A stretch of 45,724 bases of DNA. It comes from a virus. The stretch lies in IMG/VR virus record IMGVR_UViG_3300049893_001162, positions 1-45,724 of that record; one strand, 5' to 3'. The notes beneath the pieces are model-generated. The model was given only the letters and a program-made list of their open reading frames with translations, had not been told where the DNA came from and searched no databases. Position numbers and translations under genes: made by a program. Below are positions 8,507 through 17,097 of the stretch, one piece after another. Each line of letters begins with the position of its first letter. Within the stretch, counting starts at the first letter, position 1.

Positions 8507-9730
8507 TTAGCCAGCCGCAGCTGCCGTCAGGTTGAAGATCCAGCTATTTGCCGGAGGATTCTTAACAAGAGCAGTCAGTTCAGTAGTGAGAGTGCCACCT
8601 TCGGCATCAATACCATTGTCCTGAGCCACATTGCCAGAGCTGTTAAACTCTTTGTTCTCCGTACGACGAAGATAAGCAACATTGAAGCTAGACAGATCGA
8701 CAGCAACACCCATTTTCTGCCAATCAACGTTGCTGTTGAACAGTGGATGTTCCACCATCTTGAACGTACCACGAGGAGTACGGAACTCATCGAATTGCAG
8801 ACCATAAGCATTCTGCTTGCTTTCGATGTTGATTTGGTAGCCAGTAGCAAAACGAGCGATGTTAGTAATCACACGTTTCGCATTACCACCAACGAACAGA
8901 ACTCGCTGATTTCCAATTTTCGGATCAGTGTTCTGATTGAAGCAAACATCCAAGAAACCTTCAAGCTGAGCATACGTGGTAGTACCGCCAGCGGTAAACA
9001 CGTTAACTGCAGCCATGTAACTCGGATAGTAAGCCAGTGTATTGATAAAGCTGTGCAGACCATCCATAGTACGGAAAGGCTGACCATTACGCAGACCTTG
9101 AAACTTCTGTCCGAAGAACAGAGAAGTCTCAATGTCTTTTGCATGGAAACCAGCGCAGTCTTGACGGTTTTCTGCAACGTTAGTAACGCCAGCAAGCATT
9201 TGCGTGGCAGCAGCCGAACCAGAAATTGCCCAGCTATTGCGGAAGATCTGCGTCACGTTAGTCAGACGCACAGGCTGAACATTCTGAGCTTGCGGACGCA
9301 GCGAAGCTTCTTCAAATGCATTACCGATTTGATAGAGATTCACCGTATCAGCAATAGCAGCTGCAGCAACAGTACCGACACCGCGCTGAACTTGCACTTG
9401 CGTAGCAGAAATAACCTGGTTGATAAGAACAATTTCACCAGTGCTATTTGCACGCATCAGCATGCCTGGCAGTAAGTTAGCAGTGCTGGTCACAGTAAAG
9501 ACATTAACAACACCATCAGCAATGGCACCATTAAGCGTCATCTGTGGAAACAGCATCGTTTTGCTGAAGAAGCCATGCTCAACAGCAACAGCAGTTTCTT
9601 CTTTCAGCATACTCGTCATACCAAATAGCGGTGCTTCGCCATTCGGCATGAGCCGAGTAATCATACCAGCAAAGGACTTCTTTGCATGGTCTTGGGTAAA
9701 ATTACTAGTAAAAATAGTACCAGCAGCCAT
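8507..9730 (-). CDS. Major capsid protein, 407 aa
   Basis: Length, position directly after a scaffold-like gene and a small beta-rich head protein, and overall sequence character fit a HK97-fold major capsid protein. Features seen include an N-terminal helix (about 10-25, TQDHAKKSFAGMITRLMPNG), a central SWAISG segment, and a C-terminal beta/extended part with FLDVCFNQNTDP, VLFVGGNAKRVITNIARF and FKMVEHPLFNSN. It resembles the DUF5309-type capsid proteins I know. Codon choice is distinctly richer in CTG, CGT and GCG than in most of the genome, as expected for the most abundant virion protein. ATG 9730 has a GAGGA ribosome-binding site. Confidence 0.8.
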   Translation of the reverse strand: MAAGTIFTSNFTQDHAKKSFAGMITRLMPNGEAPLFGMTSMLKEETAVAVEHGFFSKTMLFPQMTLNGAIADGVVNVFTVTSTANLLPGMLMRANSTGEIVLINQVISATQVQVQRGVGTVAAAAIADTVNLYQIGNAFEEASLRPQAQNVQPVRLTNVTQIFRNSWAISGSAAATQMLAGVTNVAENRQDCAGFHAKDIETSLFFGQKFQGLRNGQPFRTMDGLHSFINTLAYYPSYMAAVNVFTAGGTTTYAQLEGFLDVCFNQNTDPKIGNQRVLFVGGNAKRVITNIARFATGYQINIESKQNAYGLQFDEFRTPRGTFKMVEHPLFNSNVDWQKMGVAVDLSSFNVAYLRRTENKEFNSSGNVAQDNGIDAEGGTLTTELTALVKNPPANSWIFNLTAAAAG

Positions 9731-9758
9731 GTTCTCAGTTCCTCTTTAGATTTTCAGA

Positions 9759-10163
9759 TTACAGACCGACACAATCGAACGTGGCAGTGCCAGTACGAAC
9801 GAGCAGGAAGTCACGAGAAGTAGTAGCAGAAACAGTAGCAGTACCAGTTACGGTAACGCCAGTGCCACCAAGAATCGTGAGAGTCTGCGCAGAACGATTG
9901 CTAATAGTGAATCTGTAGGAATCACCGATATCCATATTAGCAAAACCAGCAGCAGCAAGAATCTGAGCAGCAGTAGGAGTAGTATCACTCCGACCAACGC
10001 TCAGTCCGCTACGTGCATAAACACCACCAGCAAGATCAGAAATAGTAATGGTGCGGTTAGCATCAGTAGTGCTGAGACTTACAATAGGTTGCTGTGCGCT
10101 ATCTCCGGCACGAGCAGCACGCTGCAATGCACCGTCGAGAATCATATAACGAGCAAAACTCAT
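9759..10163 (-). CDS. Small beta-rich head decoration-like protein, 134 aa
   Basis: After a short N-terminal helix, almost the whole protein is Thr/Ser/Gly/Val-rich beta sequence (ISNRSAQTLTILGGTGVTVT). Residues about 85-134 look like repeated beta strands seen in decoration or fibre-head proteins. It lies between scaffold and capsid genes and shares their high-expression codon style. It could be a decoration (cement) protein or head fibre; the exact role is inferred. ATG 10163 has a GGAG Shine-Dalgarno at good spacing. Confidence 0.55.
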   Translation of the reverse strand: MSFARYMILDGALQRAARAGDSAQQPIVSLSTTDANRTITISDLAGGVYARSGLSVGRSDTTPTAAQILAAAGFANMDIGDSYRFTISNRSAQTLTILGGTGVTVTGTATVSATTSRDFLLVRTGTATFDCVGL

Positions 10164-10182
10164 GGTTTCTCCAACTTGTGGA

Positions 10183-10941
10183 TTAAGATTTCAGAAAGAG
10201 GTCCCAGTCTTGAGGACTGTTCTCTTGCTTTCCATTTCCACCTTTGGTCTTATCCTTAAGTCCAGCAGTTTCATCTGTCTGGAACAATTTGCCAAAGTTG
10301 GTCAGATACTCGACTACTTGCTTATGAAGCTCAGCCGGAGATGCAGTAGGATATTTAGCTGCAAACTGCGGAATAAGAGCTTGAATAAGCGGTTTAGCTG
10401 CCGGATGATTCAGCGCCGGATTCGCTCCTTGCAGTTCTTCATCAGTGCGAAGTTTGCGAACTAAGTCAGGAAGCATACTCTGAATCTGATCTGATGCAGT
10501 TTGCCGAGCTTTGCCAGCCATTTGAGATGCCAGCATTGCAGCATATGCATAATTAGTCTGATTCGAGCGATTTATGACTCGTAACATCGCTTGCATCGCT
10601 TCAGGCCCACCAGCGTTGATTTTCTCCATATCTTCCGCAGTCACGGAGTTCTTAAGAAAATCAACGGTGCGAGCTTGTTCAAGAACTTTGTTAGGATCTA
10701 CAGCAAAAGGATCAGCAGGGGCAGCAGGAGCTTTAGGGTCTATGGGAGTAGTTTGGAATAAATCCTTAAAAGCATCGAGCGGGGATACTGGAGTGGTAGA
10801 TTTGTTAGGATCAAGATTGGCAGCATTAGGATCAGGTTTAATGCCAGGATCAGGATTAGTAGTGCTAGTACCAGCGCCAGCGGATGTATTAGGCTGCGTA
10901 GTAGCAGGTTTAGTACCAAAGATAGCTTCGAAAATACTCAT
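10183..10941 (-). CDS. Capsid scaffolding protein, 252 aa
   Basis: The N-terminal about 85 residues are Pro/Asn/Ala/Thr-rich and probably disordered (repeated DPN and P-x-A segments). They are followed by alpha-helical segments (about 90-215) and a Lys/Gly-rich linker before a short acidic and helical tail (QDWDLFLKS). Low-complexity plus helical build, placement between portal and capsid and capsid-like codon use are typical of podovirus scaffolds. These proteins guide procapsid assembly and leave before maturation. ATG 10941 has GGAGAG upstream and lies two bases from the previous stop. Confidence 0.7.
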   Translation of the reverse strand: MSIFEAIFGTKPATTQPNTSAGAGTSTTNPDPGIKPDPNAANLDPNKSTTPVSPLDAFKDLFQTTPIDPKAPAAPADPFAVDPNKVLEQARTVDFLKNSVTAEDMEKINAGGPEAMQAMLRVINRSNQTNYAYAAMLASQMAGKARQTASDQIQSMLPDLVRKLRTDEELQGANPALNHPAAKPLIQALIPQFAAKYPTASPAELHKQVVEYLTNFGKLFQTDETAGLKDKTKGGNGKQENSPQDWDLFLKS

Positions 10942-10943
10942 TT

Positions 10944-11219
10944 TTACTCTCCAGTAGATTCTTGCTCTTGAGCCACAGCGGCTTCATTAGCAATGGATAG
11001 GTCAAGTAAATATTGCAAGGCATCTATTTGACCAGATAGATACGCTTGTTGTTGAAGTGAAGTTGTAAGCTTTTCAGAGTCTACAGTATGAGCAAGTTTC
11101 TGTTCTGCTACTTCTGCAAGATAATTCTGAATGTGCTGTTTTTGAGACTCAGAAAGAAGAAGTTTTTCATGATCCTCAAAAACATATTTATCGAATCTAG
11201 TTGCTACTCGTTTGCCCAT
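10944..11219 (-). CDS. Small helical protein between portal and scaffold, 91 aa
   Basis: A charged, mostly alpha-helical protein beginning MGKRVATRFDKYVFEDHEK and ending in an acidic/Gln tail. ATG 11219 is chosen because CTGGAGAAC lies just upstream and because longer starts would run far into the portal gene; as called it overlaps the portal 3' end by 23 bases. Its position suggests a head-assembly accessory role, but no family was recognised. Confidence 0.6.
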   Translation of the reverse strand: MGKRVATRFDKYVFEDHEKLLLSESQKQHIQNYLAEVAEQKLAHTVDSEKLTTSLQQQAYLSGQIDALQYLLDLSIANEAAVAQEQESTGE

Positions 11220-13158
11220 TTTGTTCTCCAGGAGTATAACCAAACTGCTGCGGTACCGGCTGTGGGGGATACGGCTGTTTTTGTTCAGCTTTCTCGTTAA
11301 TCTTAGCAATCTCAACTACTGCTTGTTGCCATGCCATCATAGCTTGTTCATAAGCCATTTGCTCTGGTGATTTCTCAAACTCGCGAAGATCAGCGCCACG
11401 CACCTTCATAAGATAAGACACCATTGGTGCCATATTATAACCAGCAGCTACTTGCGGAGAAGAACTAAAAAACTGCAGAGCTGCAATCCATTCATCACCA
11501 GAAATCAGTTTATCACTTGGAACAAGACCATCAGACATCTTAAACTCAAGAACTGCTTTTCTCAAAGCAACGGGATCTATTTGCACAATCTTTTTCTTCC
11601 CCTGCAACTGCAGAGAAGCAGCTCCTTGGTATTGTAGAATATTACTCTTAAGCATTTCCTTAAGAGGAGTCATTGTCTGAGATTCAATATGCATTGCTAC
11701 CATCTGATCACGAGCAGTAGCATTGCCCATTACATCCTGAAATTCCTGCTTGGTCTTATTTCCTTTTACAAACTGACCTTGACGAACAGGATTCTGCCCA
11801 CCCACCATATCAGAGAATCGCATAACGGCTGCAAGATCCTGCATATTATTTGCAGCCTGATCTTCTCGATAAGGGAAAGGAAATACAGCTTCTTTAATGT
11901 CTTTTCCAAAAGCAGCAGGACGTACAGGAATACGAGCAGCAGGATTATCGGAATTTATATCCTTGGCTGCTATTCGAGAAGGATCGAAAAGAATACGATC
12001 AGAGATAGCGCGTCTACGAGATGCCATATTGGCATTTACAAGAGCGCTGCTAAGATGCTGGAAAGGTTCTACATTTTCTGCAAGACTCTTAGTCTGATAG
12101 CCTAAACCATCATCATATGGCTGGCCTAAGAGAATTGGCAAATTGTCATGTATATTAGTCTGACGCTCTGCATATACTACGTGTTTGGAATTTACGATAC
12201 AGAATTTCCAGATTTGCGGAGTACGAAGTTGAGGCACGCGCATTCCAAATTCCACAGGAATAATGCGAGCATAGAGATGAGATACTTCATAAAGTTCCTT
12301 ATAATCAATCTTAGGACGGTATGAAGATTCTAATCCTGCCCACGCAAGCCAGTTCATACCACCAAATTTTTTACGATCTCCCTCAGTAGCCCACGTATCG
12401 CTGTTAATGCTGGGTATGTAATATGTATTATCTGTGGAAGATTCGAAAGCTGAAGCAAGACGGCCAGTCTGCTTATACTGAAGAGAATTTATATATCTTT
12501 TAAGTTCCACTCGTGACATGAGATCAGTGTAGCCAATAAAATCTCCACGAGTAGCTACATCTACAGGCTGATAGCGAGAGTCCCAAAAACAGTTATAAAG
12601 ATCTCTACGCTTTACACTGTTTCCTGCCCAAAGAGTTTGTTTTGCATTTACACTACCAACACTCACACCAGCTTCTAGAGTAGGAACAGTGATAGAGTCC
12701 CAAGAACACTCTAGAGCATGAAGATTATATTTTGCTCCATCACGGAAGAATTTAATAAACTCTGCAATCCATCCACCACGAATCTGCTGATTTGCAATTA
12801 CTGCTTCTAATTGCATTGCTTCATCCATAAACTGCGGAGAAGCAACTACACCAAAAATGGGATAGCCAGTAAGAAATACACCAGTTTGATAAGCAGTAGC
12901 AGATTCTACTTGTGGCATTACTATAGGTACTTGGATATTTTGAAACTTAGTAGGATCATAGTTGCGATTTGCTTGCTTTGCTCGCTGATGCTCTTGTGTA
13001 GCATCTAGTTCCCTTTGATATGTACGGTCTATTTGCTCGAACCGTTTACGCATACTGTAGTTAGTATTAAGCAACTCATATGCTTGTTTGAAAAATTCAA
13101 TAACAGCAGTATGAGAAACATCAGAAAGAGCAAACGGAGTAGCAGAAACTGCGCTCAT
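11197..13158 (-). CDS. Portal protein, 653 aa
   Basis: The size and place between terminase and scaffold match podovirus portals (about 500-800 aa), the dodecameric ring through which DNA is packaged and ejected. Seen in the sequence: an N-terminal helical section (about 15-60), a long alpha/beta core with many aromatic residues (RRDLYNCFWDSRYQPVD, about 180-205), a clip/stem-like middle, and a C-terminal Gln/Pro-rich flexible tail (about 605-653). ATG 13158 follows the upstream stop by one base with AGG upstream. The family is inferred from size, order and general pattern. Confidence 0.75.
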   Translation of the reverse strand: MSAVSATPFALSDVSHTAVIEFFKQAYELLNTNYSMRKRFEQIDRTYQRELDATQEHQRAKQANRNYDPTKFQNIQVPIVMPQVESATAYQTGVFLTGYPIFGVVASPQFMDEAMQLEAVIANQQIRGGWIAEFIKFFRDGAKYNLHALECSWDSITVPTLEAGVSVGSVNAKQTLWAGNSVKRRDLYNCFWDSRYQPVDVATRGDFIGYTDLMSRVELKRYINSLQYKQTGRLASAFESSTDNTYYIPSINSDTWATEGDRKKFGGMNWLAWAGLESSYRPKIDYKELYEVSHLYARIIPVEFGMRVPQLRTPQIWKFCIVNSKHVVYAERQTNIHDNLPILLGQPYDDGLGYQTKSLAENVEPFQHLSSALVNANMASRRRAISDRILFDPSRIAAKDINSDNPAARIPVRPAAFGKDIKEAVFPFPYREDQAANNMQDLAAVMRFSDMVGGQNPVRQGQFVKGNKTKQEFQDVMGNATARDQMVAMHIESQTMTPLKEMLKSNILQYQGAASLQLQGKKKIVQIDPVALRKAVLEFKMSDGLVPSDKLISGDEWIAALQFFSSSPQVAAGYNMAPMVSYLMKVRGADLREFEKSPEQMAYEQAMMAWQQAVVEIAKINEKAEQKQPYPPQPVPQQFGYTPGEQNGQTSSN

Positions 13159-13159
13159 A

Positions 13160-13462
13160 TTAGTAACCTGGAGTCCTATTTTTAATCATATTTTCAAAGC
13201 GAAGACTGTCTACATTGGAATCAACAGACGGATGCTTTGGTAGTGTGTTACCAAAAGGTATCAGTGGAGGAGAGTCTCCAGGTCCCTCAGAATACTTTGT
13301 ATGTTCTTTTTCTATAGTCTTTTCAGTTTCCTGCATCTCCGCTCTTTTTGGATTATGCATACTGTATAAGAGAACAATATTACGCATGAGTTCCTGAAGA
13401 GAAACTTCATGCTTGCGAAGCTGAGAGGAATTTACAGTAAAGGGATGATTAGTAGCGTCCAT
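13160..13462 (-). CDS. Small protein of unknown function, 100 aa
   Basis: The first half is helical and charged (RKHEVSLQELMRNIVLLYSM); the second half is Pro/Ser/Asp-rich and probably disordered. It sits between the metallopeptidase-like gene and the portal and ends one base before the portal start, so it is probably cotranslated with the portal. No motif or family was recognised. ATG 13462 has an AAGG Shine-Dalgarno. Confidence 0.55.
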   Translation of the reverse strand: MDATNHPFTVNSSQLRKHEVSLQELMRNIVLLYSMHNPKRAEMQETEKTIEKEHTKYSEGPGDSPPLIPFGNTLPKHPSVDSNVDSLRFENMIKNRTPGY

Positions 13463-13471
13463 TGCATACCT

Positions 13472-14515
13472 TTACTTGTAAATTGTAAAAATGAGTTTGT
13501 CTTGATTTACATCTCCTGGATGTCTCCAAGGAGGAGTTGCTAGAAGTTGCTCAGGAGTCATAAGAGCACGTTCACCAACTTGACGAGCTTCCTGTTCTCC
13601 TGCTAGATGGAGATACTGAAGATAGTTTTGAGAAAGTGGATCTGAGCCAGGTTTCAAGCGTCCAACTCGTTTTAGTTGTGATTCTAGTAATGATCCAGAT
13701 TTAATATCTGAATCACTATATATTTCTCCAGGCTTTTTAAGATTTACCTGCGCTCCAGAGTATTTTCCTGCGATCACATCAGAAATTGTATTTGCACTAC
13801 CACCAGTATTAAATCCTTCTTTTATTTGAATTGCATGCTGAATTTCATGCATTAAAGTTGAAATCAATGCATCTTTATTTTCTGCTTGAAGAACTATTTC
13901 ATTAATATCATTTCTATGATATCCAGTAGCAACTGTTCCCAGATTTGGATCCAGTACAAGAGTTACTTTAGTTCTTTCCAGAAATGGATAATTCTTAAAA
14001 AGTTCCGGATGATCTAGAAGTTCTTTAAGAGTTCCTTCTGCTCCAATTCTTCCTGGAGTACCATCGAAGTTAAATGGAGTAAAATTCTCTAACTTTACTT
14101 TGGCAGCTGTGTCTGGAATTTCAAAACGAACTTTTCCGTCTGCAAGTGGAGCTGCTGGACGAAATACTTGTTTACTACGTACTGCATCCATGTAACCAGT
14201 AGCACTCTGACCACCCCACACTTTTTTAACTGCAGGAACTGCTTTATTTCCTACAACACCTAGAACTACTTCAGAAAGAGAAGAAAGTAGTTCTTTGAAA
14301 CTCTTTTCTCCAGCTAAGAAAGGTGCAGCAGATACTGCAGTAGCAGCAGCCTGTCCTATGCCTGTAGGAGACAGAGAAAGAGGAGTAGCTACTGCTTCTG
14401 CAAATTCAGTGACAGGCTTATCTTTTTTAGGAGCACTAGCAATCGTAGGACCAGGACGCATGATTCCTGATTCCCATTTTTGCAGATCTTCTATAGATAG
14501 TCCTAATCCTGCCAT
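13472..14515 (-). CDS. HEIQH metallopeptidase-like structural protein, 347 aa
   Basis: Residues about 221-230 (TLMHEIQHAI) contain the HExxH zinc-binding motif of metallopeptidases. About 80 residues later, GEQEAR (about 306-311) supplies a plausible third zinc ligand. The same arrangement (HEIQHAIQ, then a Y-x-x-x-x-GE-x-EAR segment) is found in peptidase-like domains embedded in large polyvalent phage proteins. The N-terminal third is Ala/Pro/Ser-rich. Located between TerL and portal, it might mature a virion protein or act on the host after entry. Enzyme activity is predicted from the motif only. ATG 14515 has AGGAG at good spacing. Confidence 0.6.
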   Translation of the reverse strand: MAGLGLSIEDLQKWESGIMRPGPTIASAPKKDKPVTEFAEAVATPLSLSPTGIGQAAATAVSAAPFLAGEKSFKELLSSLSEVVLGVVGNKAVPAVKKVWGGQSATGYMDAVRSKQVFRPAAPLADGKVRFEIPDTAAKVKLENFTPFNFDGTPGRIGAEGTLKELLDHPELFKNYPFLERTKVTLVLDPNLGTVATGYHRNDINEIVLQAENKDALISTLMHEIQHAIQIKEGFNTGGSANTISDVIAGKYSGAQVNLKKPGEIYSDSDIKSGSLLESQLKRVGRLKPGSDPLSQNYLQYLHLAGEQEARQVGERALMTPEQLLATPPWRHPGDVNQDKLIFTIYK

Positions 14516-14524
14516 TGCTTGCTC

Positions 14525-16042
14525 CTAAAATGGAGAAGTCTCAAATACATCTGCAACTTGCTCGCTGGAAAATTCTTGATTTACCAACTCGTAGTTACTT
14601 GCTATAAATTCTGCGTAGAGTTCTGGAACTCGTGGAGCATAAGCAAGTAAGTCAAGAATTCCATCAGTATTGTCTCGTTTAAGTGGATTGAAGGAAGTAA
14701 TTTGATAATTTACAAGAGCAGAACAACTTGGATGTACACGAAGTTCTGGTTTTCCTGTAGTGGTACTAGGTAAGAGTTGCTTGAACATACCAATGATTCG
14801 AGAATTCTTACTATAGTGACCACTATAAATTTCTACTGCTTCAATTCCTGCAATTCCAAGCTGCTGACATATAACATCGAACCAGTATTTTAGAGTATAC
14901 TGATATGCAGTGCTTTCAATAACTACTAGACGATATCCTTTCGTTAAGCACATTGTAATCGCTTTACGAATTGTATCACCTGGGGAGAAGCGTCCACAGT
15001 CTAATTTTGTAAGTGAAGGAACTCCGTCATACATTTCAAAAAGACCAATACTTACATCATCTGCACCAGGCTTATCAGTAGCAGGATCAATGAGAATATA
15101 TCCACCCTGTGGCATATCTACATCTGTATATGGATAAGGTGGAATCTTATTTATGTCTATAAGATTATTTACAGAAGCATTTTCATCATTTAGAACTTCT
15201 GCATAAAAAATCTCTGCCTTTCCGGAATCTGCATCGTGACGGAACTCTTCTAGCAGTTGCTCCAGTGGATGCAATTCTTCCCACAGACTCTTTCCATCAG
15301 AAAGAATTCCACCTACTATGAATTTAGTCCAATGAGGATTTTGTTTAAGTTTACGGAGAATAGAGTGAGGTGTAGGATACATGTTTCCAATAAAAAGATA
15401 CATGCATCCAAATGGAGACTTGGCTTTCATTGCAGTGCCAAGCATCCAGTTATATATGTTTCGTGATTCAGTTTCAGAATCTGCTGCTTCACGAGTTTGT
15501 GCATCTTCAAAAATCATTACATCTGGACGACGATTCTTGAAGTTGATACCACGAATACTGGTGCCTACACCTACTGCACGGAGAATTATACTACGACCAC
15601 GAAATCCAAAAACTTTAAGATCTTGACGATCTATTTCTATGCCAAGACGCCAATCTCCGAATAGAGATTTAATATTTGGATCATCTAGCATTCCTACTAC
15701 GTCAAGCAGTATGGCTTCCGCAAGTCCACTATTTGCACTTATAATTGCTACAAACTGCTTACGTGTGTAGAGAATGCAGTAGAGTACAAAAAGTTTTATA
15801 ACTGTAGTCTTACCAAAACCACGAGGAAGGCCAAGAGCGAGCTTTGGAAATTTACGAACGAGATTAACTGTCTCCAGCAGCCATTTCCAGACTGCTAGAA
15901 ATATTGGTGGATAGAAGTAAATGAAAGCATCTTTAAGTGCAAGACCTGCAAAGAAATTGAGATCAGTCTTTCCAAGTTCTCTTACCTGGTCTGCATTAAA
16001 TGAAGCTTCTTTAACTTCTACTTCCGTATCCGATTGAAACAT
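14525..16042 (-). CDS. terL: Terminase large subunit, 505 aa
   Basis: This is the ATP-driven DNA-packaging motor and nuclease. A Walker A-type loop is at residues 71-80 (GLPRGFGKTT) and Walker B with catalytic acid at 174-180 (DVMIFED). A coupling-motif-like FIGN follows at about 217-220. The C-terminal RNase H-like nuclease begins with YILIDPATDKPGADD (about 315-329), carrying conserved Asp residues. Length is normal for the family. It overlaps the small gene upstream (16011-16217) by 32 bases. The arrangement of motifs is diagnostic. Confidence 0.9.
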   Translation of the reverse strand: MFQSDTEVEVKEASFNADQVRELGKTDLNFFAGLALKDAFIYFYPPIFLAVWKWLLETVNLVRKFPKLALGLPRGFGKTTVIKLFVLYCILYTRKQFVAIISANSGLAEAILLDVVGMLDDPNIKSLFGDWRLGIEIDRQDLKVFGFRGRSIILRAVGVGTSIRGINFKNRRPDVMIFEDAQTREAADSETESRNIYNWMLGTAMKAKSPFGCMYLFIGNMYPTPHSILRKLKQNPHWTKFIVGGILSDGKSLWEELHPLEQLLEEFRHDADSGKAEIFYAEVLNDENASVNNLIDINKIPPYPYTDVDMPQGGYILIDPATDKPGADDVSIGLFEMYDGVPSLTKLDCGRFSPGDTIRKAITMCLTKGYRLVVIESTAYQYTLKYWFDVICQQLGIAGIEAVEIYSGHYSKNSRIIGMFKQLLPSTTTGKPELRVHPSCSALVNYQITSFNPLKRDNTDGILDLLAYAPRVPELYAEFIASNYELVNQEFSSEQVADVFETSPF

Positions 16043-16217
16043 AAGAAATGGAATCTTTGGTAGCTGGTTTTTCTAAGGAATCACGAACCTTTAAAAGTAA
16101 CTGACGTGCGCGCTCGCGATCCTGTTTTAGGAAAGCAGTGTTAGAGATCGATTTCTTTAAGCTGCCCTCGGACACTGCTCGAAGAGCTTGCAATTCGCGT
16201 AAGCTGAGAGCTACCAT
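16011..16217 (-). CDS. Small helical protein overlapping both terminase genes, 68 aa
   Basis: A short, charged, helical protein (SLRELQALRAVSEGSLKKSI, then a K/R/E-rich helix). ATG 16217 is chosen because AAGGAAGG sits at good distance upstream; the longer in-frame start has no such site. It overlaps the end of the small terminase gene by 77 bases and the start of TerL by 32 bases in different frames. It may be a packaging accessory factor, but this is only positional. Confidence 0.55.
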   Translation of the reverse strand: MVALSLRELQALRAVSEGSLKKSISNTAFLKQDRERARQLLLKVRDSLEKPATKDSISYVSIGYGSRS

Positions 16218-16764
16218 TTTCAATTTCCTTCCTTTCTGTGAGCAGTGCAACTTTTTCTTTAAGTTTCTGCCCCTGACTTTCAGCAAGTAGAGCAGGCAAC
16301 TTGTGAGATTGTACAGTAATAAGTTGCTGCTCACCTGCTGATACTACACGATTATCTGGAGTGACTGTTAGTTGAAATTGTTGGACCAATTGTATAGGAA
16401 GTGTGAGAGATACGACATCATGTGTTTGCGTGATAGATTCTGGAGCACTTGCGCCGCGTCGTTTTGCAGCATTTACCACCTGTAAAATTCGTGTTGCTTC
16501 AATCGGTTTCATCACAAGCGGCAACAGATCTTTTAGTTTCTGAAGCGCTGAATCCTCAAGAGCATCTAGTGTAGCATCTCTTTCGTTATGTTGCTGTAAG
16601 CGCTGAAATCGAAGTTCCTGTACGCGAGCTGCAAACTCATCTCTACTCATGAGTTGAGAAATTGCAGACGGAGTCACTCCTAGAGCTAAAGCTACTTGCT
16701 CTTGAGAGATTCCTTGTCCTAGCAATTCCAATGCACGAGATTCAGTTGCAGTTACGGCATTCAT
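16141..16764 (-). CDS. terS: Terminase small subunit-like DNA-binding protein, 207 aa
   Basis: The N-terminus carries a helix-turn-helix (about residues 18-40, GISQEQVALALGVTPSAISQ), followed by a long helical oligomerisation-type region (about 45-110) and a beta/variable C-terminal part. This is the usual plan of small terminases that choose the packaging site. It is the first gene of the late minus-strand unit, directly upstream of TerL. ATG 16764 has GAGGAG about 11 bases upstream. A transcription regulator is an alternative reading of the HTH, but context favours TerS. Confidence 0.7.
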   Translation of the reverse strand: MNAVTATESRALELLGQGISQEQVALALGVTPSAISQLMSRDEFAARVQELRFQRLQQHNERDATLDALEDSALQKLKDLLPLVMKPIEATRILQVVNAAKRRGASAPESITQTHDVVSLTLPIQLVQQFQLTVTPDNRVVSAGEQQLITVQSHKLPALLAESQGQKLKEKVALLTERKEIENGSSQLTRIASSSSSVRGQLKEIDL

Positions 16765-16794
16765 GGCGGCTACGTCTCCTCTAGTACTTGTGAT

Positions 16795-16803
16795 ATTTTA
16801 GCA
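16795..16803 (-). promoter_or_regulatory. Candidate extended -10 promoter for the late unit
   Basis: On the minus strand the sequence TGCTAAAAT forms an extended -10 element (TG-n-TAAAAT) about 30 bases upstream of the terS start. No good -35 is present, as is common for extended -10 promoters. It is the only promoter-like site found in front of the long minus-strand unit. Confidence 0.4.
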
Positions 16804-16855
16804 GTTGCATAGCGGTGCGAAGCACGGGGATAGCTTGTAGAAAAAAGTTAAAAAG

Positions 16856-16883
16856 TTTAGAAAAATTTACGAGGCGCTATAGA
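16856..16883 (+). promoter_or_regulatory. Candidate sigma70 promoter for the early unit
   Basis: TTTAGA (16856-16861) and TATAGA (16878-16883) are separated by 16 bases and match the -35/-10 consensus at four and five of six positions. It would transcribe a leader of about 230 bases before the first gene at 17117, including a boxA-like element. Confidence 0.4.
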
Positions 16884-16930
16884 ACTACATGCGGTCAGCA
16901 ACCTAAAAAAGGGTCTACCCCCCGGCATCA

Positions 16931-16945
16931 GAATGATTCTCATTC
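16931..16945. promoter_or_regulatory. Dyad-symmetric operator candidate
   Basis: GAATGA and TCATTC form a perfect 6-bp inverted repeat with a TTC spacer, placed downstream of the candidate early promoter. Its AATGATTCTCATT core resembles Fur-type boxes, but a phage repressor site is equally possible. Only the symmetry is directly seen. Confidence 0.35.
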
Positions 16946-17038
16946 ACATCAACTAGCATCATCCGAACGGACTAGCGCATATGCGGTATGCAGGCAGGGA
17001 ACCTCTAGAACCTAGCTAAGTCTTACTCTCGCAGTCCC

Positions 17039-17051
17039 GCTCTTTAACAAT
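17039..17051 (+). promoter_or_regulatory. boxA-like antitermination element
   Basis: GCTCTTTAACAAT matches the boxA region of Escherichia coli rRNA operon leaders, and the similarity continues into the following TATC. In rRNA operons and lambdoid nut sites, boxA recruits NusB-NusE (S10) to prevent early termination. Here it lies in the leader of the long early unit, about 70 bases before the first gene, and is followed by hairpins. Function is inferred from the match. Confidence 0.55.
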
Positions 17052-17052
17052 C

Positions 17053-17097
17053 TATCCAGTTACACAAGATCGCACCTGCGATGGCGAGTGCTGGATA
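17053..17097 (+). promoter_or_regulatory. Leader hairpin following boxA
   Basis: TATCCAG (17053-17059) pairs with CTGGATA (17091-17097), enclosing a small hairpin ATCGC-acct-GCGAT (17069-17082). A hairpin just after boxA is reminiscent of a nut-site boxB, although the loop is not a typical GNRA-like boxB loop and the linker is longer. Confidence 0.4.

Noticed and set aside
8354-9475. Long plus-strand frame (373 codons) opposite the capsid gene
   Set aside because: It mirrors the capsid coding frame, has no ribosome-binding site and no protein-like composition (Ser/Thr/Cys/Ile-rich). The biased codon use of the capsid gene explains the open antisense frame.
16815-17015. 66-codon plus-strand frame in the control region
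   Set aside because: GTG start without ribosome-binding site; overlaps promoter and operator-like elements; composition unlike a protein.
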